Below are positions 22,556 through 31,089 of a stretch of DNA of 39,071 bases, one piece after another. Positions within the stretch are counted from its first letter, which is position 1; every line of letters begins with the position of its first letter. The DNA is taken from the NCBI GenBank assembly GCA_031270945.1, contig JAISWZ010000481.1, forward strand, positions 1 to 39,071, read 5' to 3'. The translations under genes and the position numbers were made by a program. The notes under the pieces are model-generated. The model was not told the origin of the DNA. It worked only from the letters and a program-made list of their open reading frames with translations, and did not search any database. This stretch comes from Clostridiales bacterium (GTDB lineage: Bacteria; Bacillota; Clostridia; Lachnospirales; WQUN01).

Positions 22556-25129
22556 TTATTCGATTGCCGCAACCGGGATTTTGGCCGTTTTGGACAGGCC
22601 GTTATACTCTACAGTGACAGTTATCAGAGCGGTTCCAGGGCCCTTGGCGGTGACATTGCCTTCTTCGTCAACAACAGCCACAGACTCGTCTGAGCTTGCA
22701 AACACTGGCTTGTTGCATTTCAAGCATATTCTTGAGGTGTCTTCCAGGGTTGCTGTGACGCTGATCTCGCCTTCGTCCCCTACATGGTAGACATACTTGT
22801 CAGCCACGGCGTAGACGGTTGAAAGCTTGGCGTCCCAAACTCCAGAGATGGCAATTTGCGTTGACAACGGCAGGGAGCTTGAGCTTCCGCCAACCTCAAC
22901 TTTGTACTCGCCTGGCTCAACCACAGTCTTCTTTAGCCTGTTTGACCAGAAGGAGATGTCCTTCACTGGGATCTCGATCTCGTAGACTTGGGTTTCCCCA
23001 GCCTTGACAACTTTCTTGGCGAAGCCCTTCAGCTGGCGAATCGGCTTGTTGTCCCTTGTCTTGGCGGGAATGATCTTGGAGACATAGACCTGGGCTATCT
23101 CAGCGCCATCGGTTTCACTTGGGTTCTTGACCTCGAAGGTTGCCTTGATCGTGTCGTTGGCGTCATACTCTGGCTTGTCAAGGGAAAGATTCAAATACTC
23201 AAATTTCGAGTAGCTCAAGCCGTAGCCGAACGGGAAAAGAACCGGATCGTCAAAGTACATGTAAGTGCGCGGCTTCTTGGTTACGGAATCCTGCCTCTTG
23301 ATAGCGTAGTCGTTGACCTCTGGAATGTCGTCAAGGCTCTTGTACCAAGTAGCGGTAAGCTTTGCGCTGGGGTTGGCTTTTCCAAACAGGATGTCAGCGA
23401 TTGCTGTCCCTTGGGCTTGCCCAGCGAAATGTGCGTTTACCAAAGTGTGAGCTTCGTCAAAGAACTTGCCAGTGACAGCGCCAAGCGTCGTGAGCACTAC
23501 GATAGTAGAAGGATTTGCTTCAAGCAGCTGCAAAATCTTCTCGTCTTGCCCATAGGGAAGCGCCAAAGTGTCGCGGTCATGCTCTTCGCTGGCGGTTGTG
23601 TCGTCAGTGCCGGCTATGACAATCACGGCGTCCGCTTCTTTTGCCGCCGCCAAGGCGCGGCTAAAAATAACTTCGTTATCGCCCTGGAAGTCAGGATCTT
23701 CCGGCGCGAACTTCTTTGTACCGCCCATCATGAGCTTCATCGCTTCGCCGATATCCATGCCGTCCGGGAACACGTCAAGAATCATGTCTTCAGGGTCAAG
23801 GCCAGGAAGCATGTCCTCAATCGCGCTTCTGCCATACTCCTTGGCTGTGCACCAGCCCTTTTCATACGCAACTTCGATGCCTTCGGCCTCGCTCTGGATT
23901 CCTGCCAGCGCCAAGACGCTCTCAACAGTGTCAACCAACGGGGACTGCCCTGCGCTGTATCCTCCAAGCTGGCGGTAAATGGCGTTGGGGCCGACCACCA
24001 GGATCTTTTTGAGGTTTGCTTTGTCCAACGGAAGCAAGCCTTTGTCGTTTTTAAGAAGGACGATTGTTTCTTTCGCCATGTCAACCGAGAGCTTCGCGAG
24101 AGCTGGGCTTGCGACACTCTCAGATCCAAGAGCGGTGTATGGCACTTTTTCCGGATCATCGAAAAGGCCAAGCTTGAAGCGGGTTGTCAAAGCTCGCACA
24201 AGTGCGCGATCAACTGTGTCCTCCGTGATGTAGCCAAGCTCAAGAGCCTTTGCGAGAGCCCGCTTGTGCTCCAAGCCGCAGCTGATGTCAGTTCCGGCGA
24301 TGAGAGTCATGGCTGACGCTTCTTCCATGCTCTTGCAGTAGCTGTGGGCAAGGGGTGTTTGCTTTGAGAACATCGGGTTGTAGTAGCTATCTGCCACAGC
24401 GCCGCAATCGGATACGACAAAGCCGTCAAATCCCCATTCTTCCCTCAAAAGGGTTGTAAGCAAGAAGTCATTGACGGAAGAAGGAACGCCATTTACCCTG
24501 TTGTAGGAGGTCATGATTGACTGCGCTCCGCCCTCGCGGATCGCGTACTCAAACACTTTTCCGTAGTACTCGCGGAGAGTTGCCTCGTCAGCGTTGGAGG
24601 ATCCCGTGTGCCTGTTGTTCTCGCTGGAGTTCATGGCGTAGTGCTTTGGAGTTGACACGGACTTCAGGTAATGCTCATCGCTTCCCTGCATGCCCTGGAT
24701 GTAGCTCGCCGCCATCTTTCCGGCAAGAAACGGATCTTCTCCAAAGTTCTCGTCGCTTCTGCCGTTTCTGGGATCCCTGGCCAGGTTGATGGTCGGGCAC
24801 CAGTAGTGAAGCTCAATGCCATTCAGGTTGTGGTGCGCGCGGCATTCGTCAGAGATGCCTGCTGCTACTTCCTTGATCTTCTCCCTGTCCCAGCTCTGGC
24901 TCATGGCCAGGCAAACGGGGTAGCTGGTGACATCCATCGGCACAACTTCCATCGGCCCAAAGAAGCCGTGCGAAGCCTCGCTCCAGTAGTCGTAAGCCGG
25001 AACGCCCAGGCGAGGTATAGATGCAGTCTTGTTGCCAGCCTGGAAAATCTTTTCCTCAAGGGTCATCCTTGACACGAGATCTGCGGCTCTTTCCTCGAAA
25101 GAGCGGCTCTGGTCCTTGTAGAGTTCCAT
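22556..25129 (-). CDS. GH3 glycosidase (beta-xylosidase/beta-glucosidase type) with Ig-like C-terminus
   Basis: This is an 857-residue GH3 enzyme without a signal peptide. The N-terminal barrel has SEASHGFFG, FGEDPFLAG, STPKHYAMNSSENNRH and the nucleophile in VVSDCGAV (Asp241). The second domain holds IVLLKNDKGLLPL and SEEHDRDTLALP, which probably supplies the acid/base Glu. A Fn3-like domain follows LFPFGYGLSYSKFEYL. The last 85 residues or so are a Big_2/Ig-like module (FASSDESVAVVDEEGNVTAKG) with a CLKC pair, which is unusual for a cytoplasmic enzyme. The SEASHG and HYAMNS sequences favour the xylan beta-xylosidase branch, which fits the xylanase and GPH symporter nearby. AAAGGAGA lies 6 nt before ATG. 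Confidence 0.93.
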   Translation of the reverse strand: MELYKDQSRSFEERAADLVSRMTLEEKIFQAGNKTASIPRLGVPAYDYWSEASHGFFGPMEVVPMDVTSYPVCLAMSQSWDREKIKEVAAGISDECRAHHNLNGIELHYWCPTINLARDPRNGRSDENFGEDPFLAGKMAASYIQGMQGSDEHYLKSVSTPKHYAMNSSENNRHTGSSNADEATLREYYGKVFEYAIREGGAQSIMTSYNRVNGVPSSVNDFLLTTLLREEWGFDGFVVSDCGAVADSYYNPMFSKQTPLAHSYCKSMEEASAMTLIAGTDISCGLEHKRALAKALELGYITEDTVDRALVRALTTRFKLGLFDDPEKVPYTALGSESVASPALAKLSVDMAKETIVLLKNDKGLLPLDKANLKKILVVGPNAIYRQLGGYSAGQSPLVDTVESVLALAGIQSEAEGIEVAYEKGWCTAKEYGRSAIEDMLPGLDPEDMILDVFPDGMDIGEAMKLMMGGTKKFAPEDPDFQGDNEVIFSRALAAAKEADAVIVIAGTDDTTASEEHDRDTLALPYGQDEKILQLLEANPSTIVVLTTLGAVTGKFFDEAHTLVNAHFAGQAQGTAIADILFGKANPSAKLTATWYKSLDDIPEVNDYAIKRQDSVTKKPRTYMYFDDPVLFPFGYGLSYSKFEYLNLSLDKPEYDANDTIKATFEVKNPSETDGAEIAQVYVSKIIPAKTRDNKPIRQLKGFAKKVVKAGETQVYEIEIPVKDISFWSNRLKKTVVEPGEYKVEVGGSSSSLPLSTQIAISGVWDAKLSTVYAVADKYVYHVGDEGEISVTATLEDTSRICLKCNKPVFASSDESVAVVDEEGNVTAKGPGTALITVTVEYNGLSKTAKIPVAAIE

Positions 25130-25172
25130 TGCGGTCTCCTTTCAGACTTATCATATCATACTGTATAAGGAA

Positions 25173-25295
25173 GAGCGTATCCCAAAGCTCGACGGCTATG
25201 CTGTGAAGACAAGTAATGCTTTGGCAAAAGGCTTTTCTGGCCCTTTATTTAAGCAAAGCTTCATCAAGCAAAGCTTGTTGCTTTGGGATATGCCC
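25173..25295. repeat. MITE-like element, 123 bp
   Basis: The inverted ends GAGCGTATCCCAAAG (25173-25187) and CTTTGGGATATGCCC (25281-25295) enclose an internal direct repeat AAGCAAAGCTT. It lies between the GH3 gene start and the end of the symporter gene. No TA flanks are visible. Confidence 0.75.
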
Positions 25296-25376
25296 TGTTT
25301 AAGCGCTAGCGAAAAGAACTGCGTTTTCACTCAAAACCAAAAAAATCCAGGTTTGTCTTGTTTCTTTTCTCTAACA

Positions 25377-26759
25377 TTAAGACGCCTTTTTTGCCAAAAA
25401 CTTCTCTATCTCTGGGCGATGCTTGTCGATGTCCCAGAAAAGCAGGACTATGACGCACAGTATGGCGCTTATGATAGGTATCCCGATCTGAATCAGGATC
25501 TCGGCGTTGAGAGTGCTCTGCGCTTGGATCTCAAGAGACGCGTCGTACTTGCCGAAAGCCAGAAGCCAGCCTACAAGCGCTGATCCAAGCCCGGTTCCAA
25601 GCTTCATGCCGAAGCTGTTGGTTCCGGTGACAAAGCCCTCTGTGCGGATCCCGTGCTTCCATTCGCTGTACTCCACAATGTCTCCAGCAAACGTGAAAAG
25701 GGCGGTAGACAAAGGAACCATTCCAGCGGTCTTTATGACTCCGGATACCATTGCCAAAGGCAGGCTGTACGGGTTGAAAAGCTGCACTGCCGCTCCTACG
25801 GCGCTAACGATCATGCCGACAGTGATAGAGCGGGTCTTTCCGAACTTCTTGTACATGAGAGGGACAAACGGCATGGCGATAAACATTGGAACCATGGACA
25901 CAAGCATGAGAATGCCGTAATAGTTGGCGTTGCCCAACACGTCTCTAGCGTAGTAGATGCCTACTCCGCCGATGCCGTTCATGAGATAGACGAACAGGGT
26001 CAGGATGATCGCGAGGTAAAAGTATTTTGTCTTCAAAAGGATCAAAAGGGCCTGATAGAGCGAGGGCGCGTCTGCTTGCTTACTGGAAGGCGTTGCCGGA
26101 ATCTTTTCTTTGACGCCGAAGAATGTCGCAAGCAGACAGATAAAAGCTAGAATGCCGTAAACAGCGGAAACAACCGTCCAAGCGCCTTGGGATCTCTGCC
26201 CGCCCAAAGCTTCCAGCCAGGCTGGGGTGACGTTTGAAAGAATAAGCATTACGGCGATAACCATAAGAGTGCGCACAGTGCTAACGACCGCGCGGTCATG
26301 CTGAGTCATTGAGAAGCGCGGAAGCATGGCGTGATAGGACAGGTTTACTGCGGTATAGCAAAAGACCGCCATGAAAACATAGGTAATGAAAGCATAGGCG
26401 TTCTTGCCTGATTCCGACAAGGCGCTTGGCACGTTGAAGACAAGCATCAATGAAATGGCAAAGGGAATGCTTCCAAACAGCACCCAAGGCCTTGCCTTGC
26501 CCCAACGGGTTTTGGTCTTTTCGATAACGACGCCCATTCCGATGTCGCTTGCGCCGTCAAGAATCCTGGCTATGAGCATCATTGTGCCAACGTATGCGGC
26601 TGTTAGGCCAGCGCTGTCCGTGTAGTACAAAACCAAAAAGGATGAGGCGAACGACCAAATGAAGTTGGAGCCGACATCGCCTAGGCCGTAGAAGACCTTT
26701 TCTTTTACGGATGAAGTTGCTTGGCTTTGCGATTTTTCTTGCGCGGTTGCTTGAGGCAT
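25377..26759 (-). CDS. GPH-family sugar:cation symporter
   Basis: This is a membrane transporter of about 460 residues and twelve helices, from the glycoside-pentoside-hexuronide family (MelB/XynP/XylP type) in the major facilitator fold. Matching features are YGLGDVGSNFIWSF near the N-terminus, the loop DGASDIGMGVVIEKTKTRWG, RPWVLFGSIPFA, and GDIVEYSEWKHGIRTEG before helix 10. It probably imports xylo-oligosaccharides or another beta-glycoside with Na+ or H+ for the downstream GH3 enzyme on the same strand. The ATG at 26759 has AAGGGGG (26766-26772) 6 nt upstream. The reading frame continues further 5' to 26948, but those 63 residues are not part of the family and have no ribosome site. Confidence 0.93.
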   Translation of the reverse strand: MPQATAQEKSQSQATSSVKEKVFYGLGDVGSNFIWSFASSFLVLYYTDSAGLTAAYVGTMMLIARILDGASDIGMGVVIEKTKTRWGKARPWVLFGSIPFAISLMLVFNVPSALSESGKNAYAFITYVFMAVFCYTAVNLSYHAMLPRFSMTQHDRAVVSTVRTLMVIAVMLILSNVTPAWLEALGGQRSQGAWTVVSAVYGILAFICLLATFFGVKEKIPATPSSKQADAPSLYQALLILLKTKYFYLAIILTLFVYLMNGIGGVGIYYARDVLGNANYYGILMLVSMVPMFIAMPFVPLMYKKFGKTRSITVGMIVSAVGAAVQLFNPYSLPLAMVSGVIKTAGMVPLSTALFTFAGDIVEYSEWKHGIRTEGFVTGTNSFGMKLGTGLGSALVGWLLAFGKYDASLEIQAQSTLNAEILIQIGIPIISAILCVIVLLFWDIDKHRPEIEKFLAKKAS

Positions 26760-26772
26760 AAGCATCCCCCTT

Positions 26773-27579
26773 ATAAATCTAGTTGCCCGCCTGAAGTTCG
26801 GCGGGCCGATTTTTATGGAGAAATAAAAAAGTTGGAGGCGTTGCGGCGAAACGCCTGGATTGTGTGCTGCTATCGAATAGGGATCCGGCGTCCTGGAAGA
26901 AAAAAATAAAAGGCTGTCTGCTCGCACTGCCCGAGCGATCATCATCACCCCAAAGCCCCTATCAAGTTTACAACCCCCAGGTTTCTATGTTAAAACCATT
27001 GTTATTGTCTTGTTAGATTAAACATAGATATTTTTAATGCGACGTGTTCATTCAATAACTAAGAAGATATTTTGTGTAATTCGAGATGAAAAATATTTTT
27101 ATCAGTCTCATGCTTCAATATACTGATGAATTTCATAAAATATTCATGGGGGCAGCAAGTCACTACCCCCAGGTGTTGTGTATAAAGTTGCGCTCAAGGA
27201 ATTCGCTTTTCCTGTTGTTGATGGCAAACGCTTTTAGATCTATTTTGAACGTAGAAGTATTTTTTCTTGCAAAGCGGTCACCACCACGAATGTTTTATTG
27301 CCATCATGTACTATTCCTCTTATTAACAGTGTTTCTGATATAAGTTTATCGCACCCATATCCAACTTTTGATCTTTGATTATATTTTTGATAAAGCACTG
27401 TAGCAATAATAAGTTTGCACTTAAACGGAAAAATGTCAACGTTTTATTTTGAATTTACACTAGCAAATACTGGCTGTTAAGTAGATATTATAATTTGCTA
27501 AATTTAATGATATCAATAAACATTAAATTAAAATTTCAATGTTGCATGGGGGTAGTCGCCGATCCGGGAATTTGGGTCA
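26773..27579. other. intergenic region with AT-rich island (about 26950-27560)
   Basis: Over 600 bp are markedly AT-rich compared with the genes on both sides. I found no confident gene. On the minus strand a frame without ATG stays open from about 27450 to 27253 and a neighbouring frame continues to a stop at 27163-27165. This could be a decayed gene or chance in AT-rich DNA. CATGGGGGYAG occurs twice (27146 and 27544 areas) and ACCCCCAGGT twice (26972 and 27164 areas), near the edges and the middle. Confidence 0.5.
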
Positions 27580-29628
27580 TCACGAAAGACGCAGAACCCC
27601 CGACATCAAGTCCTTTTCGGCGCAAGACGATCCAATGAAAAGCTGCAAATCCGTATGCTCAAGCTCGAACGATTGGCTTTCCTCGTTGTAATGCATCAGC
27701 TTCTCAAGCGGGCAGGAGATCTTCACTCGCTTGCTCTCCCCAGGAGAAAGGCTTATTCGGTCAAAGCCCCTTAGAAGCTTTGCAGGCCTGTCGATGCTTG
27801 AGTTCTTGAATCCGGCGTACATCTGGACCACTTCTGAACCTTCCCGCGAGCCAGTGTTTGTGACAGTGCATTCGGCGCGCGCAAGCCCCTCCCATACAAA
27901 AAACTTGGGGTCGGAATAGGAGAATCTTGTGTAAGACAGCCCGAACCCAAAGGGAAACAAAGGGGCAACCCCGTCTTTATCAAGCTTGGCGTACCCGTGG
28001 TAATATCCGTACCATTGCTCTAAAGCATACCAGTCTATTGCTGGAAGATCCGATTCTTTCTCAGGTATCGCGAACGGAAGCTTGCCGCTAGGATTTATTT
28101 CTCCAAAGAGAACCTGGGTGATAGCGGTTCCTCCCTCCTGCCCAGGATAGAAAGCCATGAGGGCTGAAGAAACGCTGCCAATCCAATCGCTTGCGAGAAT
28201 GACTCCGCCTCCTATTAAAACGACAGCGTTGTTGGGGTTTTCCGCCCCCGCCGCGTTTATCAAGTCGACTTCTTCCTTGCGCAGACCCAAGCCGTTCACC
28301 CTGTCCCCGCCGCCTATCTTGTTGTCAGGAGATCCGACGCTTTCGCCCTCGTCAGTGTGGTCAAGCCCCGCGACAATGACGCACAGATCTGATCCGTGGG
28401 CAAGAAGCCTGGCGTGATCGAGGTTTCCTCCGTCATAAAACGCTATCTCAGCTTCAGGAAGCATCTCGGATATGCCGTCAAAGATGGTGACTACCCTGGC
28501 GGGAAAGACGCAGCTGGATCCTGTGTCTCCCATGTTGGCCTCAATAGCGAGCCGCCCCAGGATCGCGATCTTTCGGGCGCTCTTCTTGAATGGCAAAGTG
28601 TTTTTCTCGTTCTTCAAGAGAACTATTCCCTCTTGAGCTGATCTCAGGGCCAAAAGCCTGTGTTCGCGACAGCCCGCAACCTTTTCCGTGTAGTTTTTTC
28701 CGCTTGAATTGTACTCCTCTTCGACCAGAATAGCGGCGCTGGCTATCCTCAGCGCTGAGTCGTCGATCTGGCTCGAGTCAACCAACCCGTCTCGCACAGC
28801 CTGGACAAGCTTGCTCCCGTAATGCCAGGTATTGCACATTTCAAGGTCAAGGCCAGCGTTTGCCGCTTCAACTGTGTCTTTGATCCCGAAGGCAAAGTCG
28901 CTTAGCGCAAATCCCGCAAATCCCCATTCGCCTTTCAGGATATCTGTCACCAAATGGCGGTTGTGGCCGCAAAGCACACCATTGAAGCTGTTGTAAGCGG
29001 TCATCACAGCCATGGCGCCAGCGTCAACGCAGTCCTTGAAGTGGGGCAGGAATACCTCGCGCAAGGTTCTCTCTGAGCACCCAATATTGACGTGAAATCT
29101 CGAGCTCTCAATCGAGTTGAGGGCAAAGTGCTTTACGCATGCTATCACGTGCTCTGACTGGACTCCGCGAACCAAGGCGGCGCCTAGCTTGCCTATGGCA
29201 AAAGAGTCCTCGCCGTAAGTCTCTTGGCTTCTTCCCCAGCCTGGATGGTAAGGTACGTTGACGCACACTCCTCCAAACAGGTTGGTGCCATAAGCCCTTG
29301 CCTCTTTCCCGATTGCGCGGCCGATCTCCTCTTCGAGCTCTTCGTCAAAAGAGGCCCCTCTCATCGCTGGAACAGGAAAGCAGGTGCTCATCCCGCTTCC
29401 GCATGTCACTCCTCTTGGACCATCGCAAAACCTCAGGCCAGGCACTCCCAGCTCTTCGCATCCGCTGGCGCCATACGGAGAAAAGTTGTAGTGCATGCCT
29501 TCTCTATAGTCCTCCAGAAGCTTTTCAAGAGAGTACTTTCCGCTCATGAGGCCAACTTTTTGCTCAAGGGTCATGCGCTTTACAATTTGCTCGGCGCGCC
29601 TCAGGCGCCTGTTCCTGGTATCCTCCAT
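27580..29628 (-). CDS. GH3 beta-glucosidase-type enzyme
   Basis: This is a 682-residue cytoplasmic GH3 enzyme, smaller than and only distantly related to the one at 22556. The barrel has FCDGPRGVT, GWGRSQETYGED, CVKHFALNSIESSRF and the nucleophile in ALSDFAFG (Asp244), where most relatives have Trp or Cys after the Asp. The second domain has EGIVLLKNEKNTLPF and FYPGQEGGTAITQVLFGEIN. A Fn3-like C-terminus (LFPFGFGLSYTRFSY onward) completes it. It should hydrolyse a terminal non-reducing beta-glycoside; the sugar cannot be fixed from sequence. AGGAGG lies 8 nt before ATG. It follows the AraC gene on the same strand with only a MITE-like element between, so AraC may control it. Confidence 0.92.
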   Translation of the reverse strand: MEDTRNRRLRRAEQIVKRMTLEQKVGLMSGKYSLEKLLEDYREGMHYNFSPYGASGCEELGVPGLRFCDGPRGVTCGSGMSTCFPVPAMRGASFDEELEEEIGRAIGKEARAYGTNLFGGVCVNVPYHPGWGRSQETYGEDSFAIGKLGAALVRGVQSEHVIACVKHFALNSIESSRFHVNIGCSERTLREVFLPHFKDCVDAGAMAVMTAYNSFNGVLCGHNRHLVTDILKGEWGFAGFALSDFAFGIKDTVEAANAGLDLEMCNTWHYGSKLVQAVRDGLVDSSQIDDSALRIASAAILVEEEYNSSGKNYTEKVAGCREHRLLALRSAQEGIVLLKNEKNTLPFKKSARKIAILGRLAIEANMGDTGSSCVFPARVVTIFDGISEMLPEAEIAFYDGGNLDHARLLAHGSDLCVIVAGLDHTDEGESVGSPDNKIGGGDRVNGLGLRKEEVDLINAAGAENPNNAVVLIGGGVILASDWIGSVSSALMAFYPGQEGGTAITQVLFGEINPSGKLPFAIPEKESDLPAIDWYALEQWYGYYHGYAKLDKDGVAPLFPFGFGLSYTRFSYSDPKFFVWEGLARAECTVTNTGSREGSEVVQMYAGFKNSSIDRPAKLLRGFDRISLSPGESKRVKISCPLEKLMHYNEESQSFELEHTDLQLFIGSSCAEKDLMSGVLRLS

Positions 29629-29649
29629 ATTGGAGCCTCCTGGCAGCTA

Positions 29650-29706
29650 GGGCAATCCCAATTTTGCAACAAAAGGCTTTTCCAAGCCAAAATCTGGGAT
29701 ATGCTC
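29650..29706. repeat. MITE-like element flanked by TA, 57 bp
   Basis: The ends GGGCAATCCCAATTTTG (29650-29666) and CAAAATCTGGGATATGCTC (29688-29706) are flanked by TA at 29648-29649 and 29707-29708. It fills the gap between the AraC gene and the GH3 gene. The right TA plus the first element base form the AraC stop codon TAG. Confidence 0.85.
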
Positions 29707-30635
29707 TAAGCTAGTCCCGCCAAGCGGGCTAGACGAACATCGGCGTCCATGCTGTCGTAGTTCAAGTAGCCCTGCACCTCGAACCCTGTCGGCAGAGACA
29801 AGCCGCCATCGCGGAATTCCTTGGGGGTTATTCCTGTCTCCTTCTTGAAGGTGCGGTAAAATGTCGCCTCGCTTATAAAGCCGCATTCCTGGGCAATGTC
29901 TAGGATGCTCATGCTTGTGTGCCTAAGCAGGAGCTTTGACCGCTCGATCCTTGCGATGTCAGTCAGCTCCTTCTGGGTTGCGCCAAGCGCGTTCTTCAGG
30001 CAGCGGTAAATGGACTTCTCGTTCAAGCCGAATTCGCGGGTGATGTCTTCTGCCAAAGTCTGGCTTGAGCAGTTGGCGGATATGAAGTCGCTTACGCGGG
30101 CAGCCAGCTCGTCTTCAGGCTCCTTGCCCGCAGAGAGAGGGGCTCTGCGGATGTCATGAACAACATTGTCCAACAGCTCAGCCAGAAGGCCAAAGAAGGA
30201 GCTTGCCGCCTTGTATGCCGCAGAAGGCGACGTCTGCCTCATGTAGTACCCAAGCTTGCAAGCCGCGACAACTATGGGATCATAGCCGTTTTTTGGAGGA
30301 TACACGCCAGAGGCGCTGTTCAGGTAGAACCTGAAGGTCATGCGCTCGTCCAGCAGCTCTTCGAACACACGCTCAGAAAACTGCACAAAAAGGCATAGGT
30401 TGTTGGGATCGTTTGATCTATAGCCGTGAACAACCCTTGAGTTCAATAGCACTACGTCTCCGGTTCTCAGCATCTGGTGCTCAGGCCCCTCGAAAAGCCG
30501 CACCTCGCCTCCAAGAACGATCATCAGCTCATAATCGCTGTGCCAATGGTATGTAGAGTTTTGTATGCAAGTGACGAATGCCTTCGCGGGAAACCCGCTC
30601 ACGTGAGCGATGCGTTCATAAATGCTTCCTGCCAT
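29706..30635 (-). CDS. AraC-family transcriptional regulator
   Basis: This is a 309-residue protein. Residues about 10-110 form an AraC-type cupin sugar-binding domain (YHWHSDYELMIVLGGEVRLF, LLNSRVVHGY). Residues about 185-285 form the double helix-turn-helix DNA-binding domain, with LAEDITREFGLNEKSIYRCL and the family signature ILDIAQECGFISEATFYRTF before KKETGITPKEFR. About 25 unconserved residues follow. It probably senses a sugar or oligosaccharide and activates the downstream GH3 gene and perhaps other glycosidase genes here. The SD AAGGGGGG sits 4 nt before ATG and partly overlaps a lone end of the GAGCATATCCC element (30646-30658). The stop codon is partly supplied by another such element. 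Confidence 0.93.
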   Translation of the reverse strand: MAGSIYERIAHVSGFPAKAFVTCIQNSTYHWHSDYELMIVLGGEVRLFEGPEHQMLRTGDVVLLNSRVVHGYRSNDPNNLCLFVQFSERVFEELLDERMTFRFYLNSASGVYPPKNGYDPIVVAACKLGYYMRQTSPSAAYKAASSFFGLLAELLDNVVHDIRRAPLSAGKEPEDELAARVSDFISANCSSQTLAEDITREFGLNEKSIYRCLKNALGATQKELTDIARIERSKLLLRHTSMSILDIAQECGFISEATFYRTFKKETGITPKEFRDGGLSLPTGFEVQGYLNYDSMDADVRLARLAGLA

Positions 30636-30645
30636 GGCGCCCCCC

Positions 30646-30658
30646 TTGGGATATGCTC
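30646..30658. repeat. single end of the GAGCATATCCC element at the AraC ribosome site
   Basis: TTGGGATATGCTC is the outer end of the MITE-like family. It lies directly upstream of the AraC start, and its TT forms the first two bases of the AAGGGGGG ribosome site. No partner end is visible. Confidence 0.5.
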
Positions 30659-30807
30659 TTGTTGTGCAGTTTTAACAAGCGCGCGGCTGCTAGCGCCTCA
30701 CATGCATAAACTATATCATATAGGATGTCTGCTTGTCTTCTCATTTTGGCTATATTTAGTTATCATTTTTGGACGCGGGCTGAAAAACGTTAAATAATTG
30801 ACAATTA

Positions 30808-30867
30808 CAGCATATCCCGAAATTCCTGAATTCGCGCTAGCCATAAAATTAATTTCGGGATATGCTC
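30808..30867. repeat. MITE-like element flanked by TA, 60 bp
   Basis: The ends CAGCATATCCCGAAATT (30808-30824) and AATTTCGGGATATGCTC (30851-30867) match at 15 or more of 17 positions when inverted. TA flanks both sides (30806-30807 and 30868-30869). It is upstream of the AraC gene. Confidence 0.85.
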
Positions 30868-30962
30868 TAAGGTGGTTGGGACAGGGATGAAAAATATGAT
30901 GTTTTTCGGGTTGCGACGATGATGGAGCTGTTTTCGCTCGTTGGGAGCGGCAAAAGCAAAGC

Positions 30963-31037
30963 GCCGCTGAGGCGGCCGTTAGGCCGCTTAGGCGGCGCTT
31001 TGGGCCGCTTAAGCGGCGCACTTGCCGCTGAGGCGGC
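30963..31037. repeat. tandem palindrome GCCGCTKARGCGGC, cluster B (four units)
   Basis: Four 14-bp palindromes at 30963-30976, 30983-30996, 31004-31017 and 31024-31037 follow at 20-21 bp. The third is perfect (GCCGCTTAAGCGGC). They lie just downstream of the kinase-like gene. On its strand the last unit is followed by GCGCTTTGCTTTTG, so the array may also end its transcript. Related to cluster A at 2506-2557. Confidence 0.8.
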
Positions 31038-31089
31038 GCTTTTTAAAGATCAAGACCTCGCGTCTTCCCAGAAGCCTGCCCGGCCAATA

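Noticed and set aside
22988..24316. 442-residue plus-strand open frame opposite the GH3 gene
   Set aside because: The minus-strand frame is an unmistakable GH3 enzyme with all motifs. The long antisense frame is a by-product of its codon use and resembles no known protein.
26760..26948. N-terminal extension of the symporter frame
   Set aside because: It lies upstream of a clear SD and ATG, is absent from the family, and includes arginine-rich sequence unlike a membrane start.
27086..27343. 85-residue plus-strand frame in the AT-rich island
   Set aside because: No SD was found and its hydrophobic composition is expected from AT-rich DNA. The minus-strand frames there are at least as good.
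30797..30830. TTGACA next to the MITE-like element as an outward or inward promoter
   Set aside because: No acceptable -10 lies 16-18 bp downstream.
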